Source: Pedobacter steynii (GTDB lineage Bacteria; Bacteroidota; Bacteroidia; Sphingobacteriales; Sphingobacteriaceae). Taken from it: a DNA stretch of 64,000 nt. Position 1 is the stretch's first letter; each line of letters opens with the position of its first letter. The stretch is taken from the NCBI RefSeq assembly GCF_900103665.1, contig NZ_FNGY01000002.1:186001-250000 (forward strand), written 5' to 3'. Below are positions 1 to 7,453 of the stretch, piece after piece. Position numbers and translations under genes: made by a program. The notes under the pieces were generated by a model. It was not told the origin of the DNA. It saw only the letters and a program-made list of their open reading frames with translations, and searched no databases.

Positions 1-1
1 T

Positions 2-1369
2 CAGCATTTCATCAGCAAAGACATCTATTGTGTGGGCAGAGAATCGACCTTTGATTTTTTAGCAGACGTATTTAAAGAAACGTTCGCCATATTCCCTTCT
101 AAATATATTCATATAGGTGGTGATGAAGCGGTTTATGACCGCTGGAAAGAATGTCCGCATTGTCAGAAGAAAAAGAAAGAACTGGGATTGAAAACAGAAA
201 AGGAATTGCAGGTATACTTTAACCAAAGGGTACAAACGATGGTTAAGAAATATGGAAAGACCATTGTTGGCTGGGATGAAATCATTGAAGATGGCTTAAA
301 AGAGAAAGCAGTAGGAATGGTTTGGCACGATGAGAAAAAAGCATTTAAGGCTGCCGAAGCAGGACATTATTCGGTGATGTCGCTGACCGGATATTGCTAT
401 TTTGATGTTGCGGAAAGTAGTATTCCCGGAGAAATTAAAGCGGCCGGATGGCTTCCGCCAATTTCTTTGGAAAAGGTCTATCAATTGAACCCAATGCTGA
501 AAGGTATGGACGAAAAATACCGCCCGCTGATCTTAGGTGCATCTGCGACCTTATGGTCGGACCAGTTTATCCATGGAACGATACTTCAGGAGCTTCCGCA
601 GATTAATGAGGATCGTTCCGAAAAATATTTTGATTACCTGACGTTTCCAAGGATGTCGGCATTGGCAGAAGTATGCTGGACACCGGTAGCAAGACAAAGG
701 TGGACTGCTTTTGAGCAGCGCCTGAGCACACATTACAACCGTTACGATCAGGCTGGTTATGGCTATCGTTTGCCTCAGCCTAAACTGATCAGTAATGAAA
801 AAGGAGATCAGGGATATACCCTAAAGCTGGAAAATACCGTAAAGGGTGCAGAAATCAGGTATACAACCGATGGAACACTTCCAAATGTTCATTCTGCGGT
901 ATACAACGGAGCTGTAACAGTTGCCAAACTGAATGATTTTTATGCAATTACAGTGATGAACAGCAACCAGTACTCTCTTCCGCTATACTTCCCTGAGAAA
1001 TATGAGAAGTTTAAGAAATACGGGGAATTTGTGGCAGACTGGAGCCCTTCAAAAGTAAAAGGAAAAGACTTCGCTGTTTTCGAAATGAACGGCTCCGGAA
1101 AGATCAGCGCAAACGGATCTTATACGCTTTCGTTCTGGTTTACCGAAGGAACATCGAGATTGGATATCCAGAGTGTGGAGATCTTTAAGAACGGGCAGAA
1201 GATCGCAGAAGATGTACATGAAGGATTTACCGGTGGAACAAAGAAAGACAATGAGTACAAGTTTCAGATCAGTAACTATGAAACCGGCGCCGCTTTCAGT
1301 ATCAAAGCAAAAGTACGGGGAGACGTTAGTAACGACAGCAATGGTGTGGTCATGATCAGAAAAAATTAA
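2..1369 (+). CDS. Beta-N-acetylhexosaminidase, GH20, 5' end cut by window edge
   Basis: The reading frame is open to the left edge, so the N-terminus is missing; a GTG at 32 is internal. Visible is the second half of a GH20 TIM barrel with HIGGDEA, whose Asp-Glu pair (codons at 122-127) is the family's substrate-assisting Asp and acid/base Glu. Further on come GYCYFD and a barrel-closing segment with PRMSALAEVCW. A chitobiase/hexosaminidase C-terminal Fn3-like domain follows (GAEIRYTTDGTLPN) and then about 100 residues of unassigned beta-rich tail. GH20 enzymes remove terminal GlcNAc or GalNAc from glycans; in Bacteroidota they are usually periplasmic or surface-exposed. The signal peptide cannot be seen. 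Family assignment is secure, substrate is not. Confidence 0.93.
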   Translation, partial: QHFISKDIYCVGRESTFDFLADVFKETFAIFPSKYIHIGGDEAVYDRWKECPHCQKKKKELGLKTEKELQVYFNQRVQTMVKKYGKTIVGWDEIIEDGLKEKAVGMVWHDEKKAFKAAEAGHYSVMSLTGYCYFDVAESSIPGEIKAAGWLPPISLEKVYQLNPMLKGMDEKYRPLILGASATLWSDQFIHGTILQELPQINEDRSEKYFDYLTFPRMSALAEVCWTPVARQRWTAFEQRLSTHYNRYDQAGYGYRLPQPKLISNEKGDQGYTLKLENTVKGAEIRYTTDGTLPNVHSAVYNGAVTVAKLNDFYAITVMNSNQYSLPLYFPEKYEKFKKYGEFVADWSPSKVKGKDFAVFEMNGSGKISANGSYTLSFWFTEGTSRLDIQSVEIFKNGQKIAEDVHEGFTGGTKKDNEYKFQISNYETGAAFSIKAKVRGDVSNDSNGVVMIRKN

Positions 1370-1421
1370 GGGTGAAAAGAAATCAGTCTGTCTGATTTAA
1401 ATAATTGATAACTTTAACTTT

Positions 1422-1694
1422 ATGAAAATGTTAATGATCTCGGTAATGACGCTCTTCAGTGTCGTTACCGCAGAAGATACACTTGCTGGAAAACGGACAA
1501 TGACTGCTGAATACTGGTCTTGGGATGGTGGTTATGAGATCGGATATATCAACAAATCAGGACAAAGATTTGCTGAAATCGGATCCTCAAAAGGAAAGTG
1601 CCAAACCGGCCGGGTTAAAAACACGAAGATCCAGATTTTGTTAAATAAAAAAGGAGAAGTGATTAAGCCTGTCAGGCCTTCCTCCTACAAATAA
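1422..1694 (+). CDS. Small secreted hypothetical protein, 90 aa
   Basis: Not recognised. The first ~18 residues (MKMLMISVMTLFSVVTAE) look like a short signal peptide. The remainder is basic and polar with several Gly/Lys turns and no known motif. It follows the GH20 gene by about 50 bp on the same strand, with a weak 7-bp hairpin (1380-1398) between them, so cotranscription is possible. The end of the gene lies against a decayed region, so it could itself be the surviving part of a longer gene. Confidence 0.45.
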   Translation: MKMLMISVMTLFSVVTAEDTLAGKRTMTAEYWSWDGGYEIGYINKSGQRFAEIGSSKGKCQTGRVKNTKIQILLNKKGEVIKPVRPSSYK

Positions 1695-1699
1695 ATTAT

Positions 1700-1835
1700 C
1701 CATTGTATTTCTTTTTCTTATCTTCCTGAAGGATTTTACCTCATCAGCTGCATATTCATTGGCCCATAGTTCCAGCGCCGTCAGTGCAGGGCCCATCGCT
1801 CTTCCTTTTTCTGAAATCTGATAATGAACTTCAGA
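1700..1835 (-). pseudogene. HxlR-type regulator, 3' fragment
   Basis: On the minus strand the sequence reads SEVHYQISEKGRAMGPALTA followed by LELWANEYA. This matches the C-terminal wing and helix of HxlR winged-helix regulators (consensus of the type VEYxLTxKGRxLxPxLxxLxxW). There is no N-terminal half, no Cys-containing start and no start codon, because the fragment runs straight into an oppositely oriented hydrolase fragment at about 1833. The frame stays open on the 3' side to about 1642, into the small gene there. Read as a relic left by deletion. Confidence 0.7.
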
Positions 1836-2248
1836 TGCCCTTACTTTGTCAGCCTGCAGATGCGGAGGCGATCTATCAGGCAGGATTTACCAATGTACAG
1901 GTGATCGAAGAAAGCCTCATCTGGAATGAGATCGAAATCAGGCCGCACAGGCGGACAAGATGGTGTCGGAGAAATAGGGAAAATGATGGGTATTGTTTCC
2001 GGTTATGTGATCCGTCACGAGCAGGAAATGGTGTATATCGCCGGAGATACGATTTGGTGTGACGAAGTAAAAGCAGCCCTGGATCTTAAAAAATTTACGT
2101 CGTTCATCTAGGGGCGGTAAGCCATGCCAGCGAATCAAGGGCTTTTATAAAAGCTGCTTTTGCAGCACGAAGCCTGTCTGAAAGGTGCTTTGTCCCTGAG
2201 GATGGAGCCTTTCTGTTCTTGGATAAAAAAAACACCAGGATATCCTGA
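1831..2248 (+). pseudogene. MBL-fold metallo-hydrolase, truncated and frameshifted
   Basis: Three frames together spell a metallo-beta-lactamase-fold hydrolase. The first is MPLLCQPADAEAI...AGFTNVQVIEES. After a shift near 1942-1948 comes RTGGQDGVGEIGKMMGIVSG followed by YVIRHEQEMVYIAGDTIWCD. After a break near 2097 comes VVHLGAVSHASESRAF...SERCFVPEDGAF. The order matches UlaG-like MBL proteins, but the N-terminal HxHxDH part is absent. The segment between 'AALD' and 'VVHL' is also missing, and there are two frame changes. Non-functional. Confidence 0.75.
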
Positions 2249-2250
2249 TG
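2225..2250 (-). terminator. Rho-independent terminator of the M60 peptidase gene
   Basis: On the minus strand a 7-bp stem (CATCAGG / CCTGGTG, one G:U pair) with a 4-nt loop is followed directly by eight Ts. It lies 36 bp downstream of the M60 stop codon. Confidence 0.65.
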
Positions 2251-2285
2251 CTTTTCCATTTTAACCGAAATAAGAGGGCTTTAAC

Positions 2286-4118
2286 TTATTGCTTTACAAA
2301 TTTGAATTTTTGTGAGTTCCCTGTACTGGCGGTCCATATTTGAATTTTGGTTCCTCCGGCAGTAAATCCCCCGTTTACATCCAATTGCGATAGCGGTGCA
2401 CAGGCAGGAACAAGGCTGTAATAACCTGCTCCTACATCTTTGATCAGCCATTTTTGTCCATTTGTGCCTGCATCATTATAAAGCTGAATCTGTGTGCCAT
2501 TGGTACTGACTCCCCCGGTAACATCCATTACTTTAGTCAGGGCATGCAGAGGTTGTAATTTATAATAGCCGCTGCCAATACTGGTTACTTTCCACTGCTG
2601 GTTCAGCGTACTGGGGCTGTTATTGCTCCAAAGTGCAACGAGTGTACCATTGGCGGTACCACTTCCGGAAACATCAACCAGACTGGTATTGTTTACTGCA
2701 GAGATGAGTTTATAAGTTGCGCCTGATTCAATGCCGGTATTGTCTTCACTTAAAGTACTTGGCTCTACGAGTGGCTGAGGCAGCCCTAAGCCTGCAATTT
2801 CAGTGTACACACTTTCGTTTACCTGAAAACCCCATTTCCGGAAGAAATTGGTCAGGTTACGGCCGGATACGCTACAGGATTTGAGCATAAAGTAGCGCAT
2901 TTTTTCGGCGTCAGTGCTCACATTGGGCAGCTCAACCCGGGTGATTTTGTGCAGGTCTCTGTAAAAATTGTCGCCGAAAGCCATCCATAGCTGATGGAAC
3001 ATCGCCAGCCTTACCCAGGTGCCATTGGTCATAATGGTATTGCTGTTGAAATCTTTGGACGGACTGGTATTGGCCAGGTAAGTCGCAACAGCGGGCCATA
3101 CATTGTCGCGTTTAAGCCTCGAGGGACTGACACCCATGGCACGTTCCACAGCCAGACTATATATATTCACGGTCACCTCACCCAGGGTACTCCATTTCCA
3201 GGCACCTTGCTGGTGCATGTGCCCCAGCTCATGCCATGGACCCCAGCCATCAACCGTGCCAATGGTAGCGGTAAATGCAGCAGGTGCTGCTGCGGTAACA
3301 TAAGCCGTTCGGTACCAGGTGGCAAACATCCAGCCTGAACCATCGTTCTCGGTCATCAGCATGCGCTGATTGACATTTAGCTGATGTTGAGGTGCAGAAC
3401 CATCCATTCCACTAAACGCATCTTCTACTTCCATCGTCTGATCGGCTTTGCTCAGCACATAATTGTTGTCCTGGGTTTGTGTATTTACCGCCCTTGTTCT
3501 GGAATATACCTGATAAACACGGTCTCCCATAAGTACGACATCAGGTGAACTGGTATAAGTAGATAGCTGATTGGCCCAGTCGGTAGGAGTGGTCTGATTT
3601 TTAATATACACCGGCACCCTTTGATGACCGCTTACAAAAGTGATCCTTGCACTGGATGAGGGGGTGCCTGAGGTGCCAAAACGAACCCAGATCAGGCCTC
3701 CATATTGATCGGCGGTGATGTTGTTCGTTCCAGTGGTTAAAGAAAACTCCTGGGGATTGTTTTTTACTTCATATCTGGAATATGTACCGATCAGGATCTT
3801 TGGTTTTGCCGTTCCGGTGAGTTGCTCCACGCTTACTTGCAAGGTTGCATTTGGTGCTAAATAAAAACCGGTTGCGTCGAAATCAGACCAGGGGGTGATG
3901 TTCAGGCGGGTGCCTTCAGCTGTACCTGATTTTAATTCATTAAAAACCTGAATGTTGGTTCCAATGGTCGTGTTGATATTGGGATTATTGCTGTTAGCCG
4001 CTGTTTTATCATGGGCAGTAACGTTTTGTTCGGGGAGTATTTTTTGCTGTTTGCATCCACTGGAAAGCACCATGCACACGATGATGGCACTGAGTAAGTT
4101 TAGAAATTTTAAGTTCAT
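2286..4118 (-). CDS. M60-family (enhancin/mucinase) peptidase lipoprotein with ricin-type lectin tail
   Basis: A 610-aa lipoprotein (lipobox VLSSGC at ~17-22). After a polar linker comes the beta-rich N-terminal region typical of M60 proteins, then the catalytic domain with GPWHELGHMHQ. This carries the HExxH zinc site of the peptidase M60 / enhancin family, many of which cut mucin-type glycoproteins. Residues ~465-610 form three ricin B-type repeats (QQWKV, QKWLI, QKFKFV), a carbohydrate-binding trefoil. Predicted location is the outer-membrane surface, where the lectin would hold the enzyme to glycosylated substrate. It is monocistronic, with a terminator downstream and a long upstream region holding three LacI-type palindromes. 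The protease family is strongly supported; the natural substrate is inferred. Confidence 0.9.
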   Translation of the reverse strand: MNLKFLNLLSAIIVCMVLSSGCKQQKILPEQNVTAHDKTAANSNNPNINTTIGTNIQVFNELKSGTAEGTRLNITPWSDFDATGFYLAPNATLQVSVEQLTGTAKPKILIGTYSRYEVKNNPQEFSLTTGTNNITADQYGGLIWVRFGTSGTPSSSARITFVSGHQRVPVYIKNQTTPTDWANQLSTYTSSPDVVLMGDRVYQVYSRTRAVNTQTQDNNYVLSKADQTMEVEDAFSGMDGSAPQHQLNVNQRMLMTENDGSGWMFATWYRTAYVTAAAPAAFTATIGTVDGWGPWHELGHMHQQGAWKWSTLGEVTVNIYSLAVERAMGVSPSRLKRDNVWPAVATYLANTSPSKDFNSNTIMTNGTWVRLAMFHQLWMAFGDNFYRDLHKITRVELPNVSTDAEKMRYFMLKSCSVSGRNLTNFFRKWGFQVNESVYTEIAGLGLPQPLVEPSTLSEDNTGIESGATYKLISAVNNTSLVDVSGSGTANGTLVALWSNNSPSTLNQQWKVTSIGSGYYKLQPLHALTKVMDVTGGVSTNGTQIQLYNDAGTNGQKWLIKDVGAGYYSLVPACAPLSQLDVNGGFTAGGTKIQIWTASTGNSQKFKFVKQ

Positions 4119-4294
4119 GTTGGTTGGGATTGATTAGGTTAGGTTTTAATGGTTAATAGGTTGCCCTTATTTCATACTTCTGGTTTAAATGGTCATTTTA
4201 AGGTCTTTACTCATTTCTGAGTTTTTAGGTATAGCATGGTTAATGCTAATAAAATGTACAAATAATGTGCTTAAACATTTGGGTAAAGCTCAGC

Positions 4295-4306
4295 GCAAAC
4301 GTTTGC
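4295..4306. promoter_or_regulatory. LacI/PurR-type operator 1
   Basis: GCAAACGTTTGC, a perfect 12-bp palindrome with the central CG characteristic of LacI/GalR-family operators. It lies 177 bp upstream of the M60 start codon. Confidence 0.6.
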
Positions 4307-4400
4307 ATGATCGATTGATCATCAGTTAGATACGAATGGGAAGAGAAATCAGAAAAGTAACAGGAATGATGGAATTGGGCTTCATCAGTCATGATCTGGC

Positions 4401-4435
4401 TACAAAAACAAACGTTTCTGATAAATGTTTTTGTA
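4401..4435. repeat. Inverted repeat / stem-loop enclosing operator-like site 2
   Basis: TACAAAAACA and TGTTTTTGTA are exact 10-bp complements separated by 15 nt. The left arm runs into a second operator-like core, AAACGTTT (4410-4417). It could be a composite protein-binding site or a terminator-like hairpin for the minus-strand gene that ends at 4535. Confidence 0.5.
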
Positions 4436-4498
4436 GTCTTTTGAATTTGCTTTTTGGCAGAATATCAGGTGTTTACAATGGGATTTGGACTGCGGATT

Positions 4499-4514
4499 AC
4501 GCAAACGTTTGTGT
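4499..4514. promoter_or_regulatory. LacI/PurR-type operator 3
   Basis: ACGCAAACGTTTGTGT, symmetric at all but one base pair, with the same core as site 1. Centre-to-centre distances of the three sites are about 113 and 93 bp. Confidence 0.5.
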
Positions 4515-4534
4515 AGCCGAAATTACAAAGCTGA

Positions 4535-5578
4535 TTACAGCTTTACCTGCCGGATGATATTTTTAACATTCAACTCAATAATGTCTGTCATGGTCTTACA
4601 TTCCAGGTAATTCGGATCTGCGAAATGTTCCGCCATGCCTATTTTCAAAGTGTTTGTATTTTCTACAGTCGTTAAGACATCCGCGTTAGATACATCTCTT
4701 AAATCAGCCAGCCGGTGTCTTTCACTCCGTACACGATGTAGTATTGACGATTTTTCTTCCTGCTGATATTGCAGGAAGGTCTTATCCGTAAGTTCTTCCA
4801 TACACAGCTTTACATAAGGGTAATTCTCCTTGAAAAACTGAGGTAAATATACTTTTACGTTTCCCTCGTAAAACTGCTGATCAAAATCAATAGCCCTGAT
4901 CTTGAATTGAATATCATCGAAATCAGGTGTGATCTGTACCACAAAATTGTAAGCCCTCATATCGCCAAGTAACATCACCAGGCAACGTTCGTTAAATTTC
5001 ACAAACTCTTTGGCAATGCGGGTCTGGTTATATTCCGGGTTATACAGATACGTTTTCGCAAAAACATCACCAGGTATTCCGGCAATATGCTCTTCAATCA
5101 GTGTTTCCCGGTCTACCAAATAATTAACCTGGTTGGGAGAGAGGATCTCTTCCATCTCGAGTCCGTAAATTCTGGAAGCATCCGCTTTTTTAACATAAAA
5201 ATAGTCGTACACATCATTTAAGCGGTTTACAATCCTAATCCGGAAAGGATGGGTATTCCCAAAAGTGCAATATTCAATCTTATCGATGTACTTATGCTGA
5301 ACGATGCGCAGGTTTCCGGACGCCTTTAGATTGGCATAAATCACCTTTAAACCATTGTGCAGGTTTTCCAGCTGATCGGAAGGATATATTGGCCCTTCCC
5401 AGAGCGTGTCTTTTCCATTTTTATCCATAATGGGATAAGACTCATTAAACATCAGCAAATCATTATAAGTGATCGGAAGTTTGGAATCCCGCTGGTAGCT
5501 TTTCAGGTATTTCTGTAAAGCAGCGGAGACCGGGAACACCGGTTTCTTACGGGATATTTTTACGTCTGTAGGTTCCAT
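4535..5578 (-). CDS. Conserved protein with kinase-fold-like motifs, function unknown
   Basis: 347 aa, no signal peptide or membrane segment, so probably cytoplasmic. No family is recalled with certainty. Two motifs stand out in order and spacing: GDMRAYN (206-211, Asp...Asn) and RAIDFDQQ (Asp231, Asp233). These resemble the catalytic-loop D-x4-N and metal-binding IDxD motifs of HipA/PI3K-like and actin-fragmin-type kinases. Upstream, YFYVKKAD (~127-133) could supply an ATP-contacting lysine and EEHIAGIPGD (~162-171) a hinge. There is no glycine-rich loop of the usual kind. It stands alone, 223 bp from the divergent di-heme oxidoreductase operon. Likely an atypical phosphotransferase or a degenerate kinase fold. 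Confidence 0.6.
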   Translation of the reverse strand: MEPTDVKISRKKPVFPVSAALQKYLKSYQRDSKLPITYNDLLMFNESYPIMDKNGKDTLWEGPIYPSDQLENLHNGLKVIYANLKASGNLRIVQHKYIDKIEYCTFGNTHPFRIRIVNRLNDVYDYFYVKKADASRIYGLEMEEILSPNQVNYLVDRETLIEEHIAGIPGDVFAKTYLYNPEYNQTRIAKEFVKFNERCLVMLLGDMRAYNFVVQITPDFDDIQFKIRAIDFDQQFYEGNVKVYLPQFFKENYPYVKLCMEELTDKTFLQYQQEEKSSILHRVRSERHRLADLRDVSNADVLTTVENTNTLKIGMAEHFADPNYLECKTMTDIIELNVKNIIRQVKL

Positions 5579-5726
5579 TGTCAGATTTTGTAATTCAATG
5601 TAGTATTTTCTTTAGTTAATTTCTCTATAACTGCCTGATATTATCCGAATCCCTGATGCTGGTTCCTGGTGCCGGTTCCTGATTTTTATCCTGTAAAACG
5701 TATTTAAGGGTTGTCTTTTGGTAATA

Positions 5727-5742
5727 GTTAGATTTATCTAAC
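5727..5742. promoter_or_regulatory. Palindromic operator upstream of di-heme oxidoreductase operon
   Basis: GTTAGATTTATCTAAC has perfect 7-bp arms around two central bases. A second pair of half-sites, TCTAA (5759-5763) and TTAGA (5772-5776), overlaps the promoter -7 element. The shape TTAGnnnnnnCTAA resembles metal-responsive DtxR/MntR-family operators; that assignment is inferred. Confidence 0.55.
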
Positions 5743-5750
5743 ATTAATAT

Positions 5751-5780
5751 TTTGAAAGTCTAACTATATAATTAGATTTG
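5751..5780 (+). promoter_or_regulatory. Bacteroidota-type promoter of the di-heme oxidoreductase operon
   Basis: TTTG at 5751-5754 and TAGATTTG at 5773-5780 match the -33 TTTG and -7 TAnnTTTG elements, 18 bp apart and 21 bp upstream of the start codon at 5802. The palindromic half-sites overlap it, which would suit repression. Confidence 0.65.
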
Positions 5781-5801
5781 TAGAATAATCAAACAACCAA
5801 A

Positions 5802-7004
5802 ATGCCAACCAGACCATTTATTTTATGTACTTCCATCTTTGTCAGCGCAATGATGATGGTGTCCTGTGAAAAGATCTTACCACCTGCACCCGCAGATGAT
5901 CAATTACTGGATGGGCCTGTGGCAGGCCTGAATTATGAACAAAGTCAAAGGTTTCTATTGGGAGACGTTGCTTTTAATGATGAGATTTTTACTCCGGAAA
6001 AGGGCCTTGGCCCTGCTTTTGTGGCCACGAGTTGTGGCAGCTGTCATGCGGGTGATGGAAAAGGACACCCTTTTACTACGCTTACCCGTTTTGGGCAGAC
6101 AGATGAATCTGGCAATAAATTTTTAGAACAAGGAGGCCCGCAACTGCAAAACAGAGCGATACCAGGTTTTATGCCCGAACAGGTTCCCCAGGGGGCTACC
6201 TTTTCCAGGTTTACGCCTCCGGCAAATACAGGTTTGGGCTTTCTTGAATTGGTTGCAGACGAGGACCTTTTGGCAATGTCTGATCCTGATGACCTCAATA
6301 ATGATGGCATCTCCGGGGTTCCGAATTATGCAATTTTGCCCGCTTATGTCATTCCTTTTGGCCATGCAATTCCAAAAAATGGAAAATATATTCATCGTTT
6401 CGGTAAAAAGGCAGCGGCTTATAACCTGCTCCATCAAACGGTTAATGCTTACAATCAGGATATCGGAATTACTTCCAGTTTTGACCCCGTTGATGCCTAT
6501 AGCCGGCTGGTTATTGATCCGGAAATCTCCACGCAAACGGTAAACAATGTGGTGTTTTATTTGCAGACACTTAAAGCCCCGATACCACGCAATCCGAATG
6601 ATGCGGCAATACAAAAAGGACGGCTCATCTTTGATCAGATCAATTGCGCAGGCTGCCATCGGCCGGATTTAAAAACAGGATTTTCGACAGTTGAAGCATT
6701 GTCACACCAGGTTTTTCATCCCTATACCGATTTGTTATTACACGATATGGGAACCGGTTTAGACGATGGTTATACAGAGGGCTCCGCCAAGACCTTTGAA
6801 TGGCGAACTCCGCCATTATGGGGCCTGGGGCTTTCTCCAAACTCACAAGGCGGAACTTACCATCTGATGCACGATGGGAGGGCCAAAAGTATTGAGGAGG
6901 CGATATTGCTCCATGGCGGAGAAGCCAGTCGTGCTAAAGATGAATTCGTTAAACTTTCGGATGCAGATAAAAAGGCCATTCTTAAGTTCTTAAAATCACT
7001 GTAA
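5802..7004 (+). CDS. Di-heme oxidoreductase (DHOR family) lipoprotein
   Basis: 400 aa with a lipobox (MMMVSC, Cys22). Two c-type haem sites are visible: CGSCH (78-82) and CAGCH (282-286). The layout matches the di-heme oxidoreductase / putative thiol oxidoreductase family related to bacterial cytochrome c peroxidases. Conserved landmarks include GLGFLELV, DDLNNDGISG, FGKKA and a C-terminal GGTYHLMHDGRA. It would act in the periplasm, attached to a membrane. It is the first gene of an operon (2 bp to a Rieske protein, which overlaps a porin gene), suggesting an electron-transfer pair with a dedicated channel. Relatives in Bacteroidota often lie in iron-responsive clusters with imelysin; no imelysin is present here. 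Confidence 0.88.
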   Translation: MPTRPFILCTSIFVSAMMMVSCEKILPPAPADDQLLDGPVAGLNYEQSQRFLLGDVAFNDEIFTPEKGLGPAFVATSCGSCHAGDGKGHPFTTLTRFGQTDESGNKFLEQGGPQLQNRAIPGFMPEQVPQGATFSRFTPPANTGLGFLELVADEDLLAMSDPDDLNNDGISGVPNYAILPAYVIPFGHAIPKNGKYIHRFGKKAAAYNLLHQTVNAYNQDIGITSSFDPVDAYSRLVIDPEISTQTVNNVVFYLQTLKAPIPRNPNDAAIQKGRLIFDQINCAGCHRPDLKTGFSTVEALSHQVFHPYTDLLLHDMGTGLDDGYTEGSAKTFEWRTPPLWGLGLSPNSQGGTYHLMHDGRAKSIEEAILLHGGEASRAKDEFVKLSDADKKAILKFLKSL

Positions 7005-7006
7005 CA

Positions 7007-7453
7007 ATGGAAAGAAAAGACTTTATAAAAACCTGTGGCTTCGCCTGCCTGGGTGGAATTGGGATGGCTACATTTTTGGAGAGCTGCAGTACTATAAAAA
7101 CAGGTTCAGGAACCATTCTTGGGAGTGATCTTGTGGTTCCCTTAACTGATTTTGAAACCAGTGGCGGAGGAAAGAAATATTTTAAAAAGTATATCATTCT
7201 GAACCAGGAACAATTAAAATATCCGATTTGTGTCTATCGGTTTGACGAGCATAATTATACCGCATTATGGATGGCCTGTACACACCAGGGCGCAGAATTA
7301 CAGGTATTTGGAGATAAACTGCAATGTCCTGCACATGGAAGCGAATTTAACAATAAAGGATTGATGCAAAATGGGCCTGCGGATACCAATTTGCGAACTT
7401 TTCCGGTTATCATCGAACAAAATCAAATCAAAATCTCCCTTAAAGCAGTATGA
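7007..7453 (+). CDS. Rieske [2Fe-2S] protein
   Basis: 148 aa. The Rieske cluster ligands are visible: C91-T-H93-Q-G and C107-P-A-H110-G-S. The N-terminus (MERKDFIKTC...FLESC) has a short basic region, a hydrophobic stretch and a possible lipobox at Cys27, so a membrane-anchored periplasmic protein is likely. It starts 2 bp after the di-heme oxidoreductase and its stop overlaps the next ATG (ATGA). This tight packing points to an electron-transfer partner of the upstream haem protein rather than a cytochrome bc1 subunit, since no cytochrome b gene is present. Confidence 0.9.
   Translation: MERKDFIKTCGFACLGGIGMATFLESCSTIKTGSGTILGSDLVVPLTDFETSGGGKKYFKKYIILNQEQLKYPICVYRFDEHNYTALWMACTHQGAELQVFGDKLQCPAHGSEFNNKGLMQNGPADTNLRTFPVIIEQNQIKISLKAV

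Larger units (their letters stand above)
4119..4534. promoter_or_regulatory. Regulatory region upstream of the M60 gene
   Basis: 416 bp without a credible gene; a 73-codon open frame on the plus strand runs through the operator-like sites and has no family resemblance. The region holds three copies of a CAAACGTTT palindrome, a 10-bp stem-loop and, at 4308-4321, a further inverted repeat (TGATC-GATT-GATCA). No clear TTTG/TAnnTTTG promoter was found for the M60 gene. Confidence 0.55.

Noticed and set aside
4336..4557. 73-codon open frame on the plus strand
   Set aside because: It runs across three operator-like palindromes and a stem-loop, has no recognisable domain, and ends inside the convergent gene.
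5661..5681. GGTTCCTG repeated with 13-bp period
   Set aside because: Only two copies, in a low-complexity stretch, with no relation to the promoter; not worth a feature.
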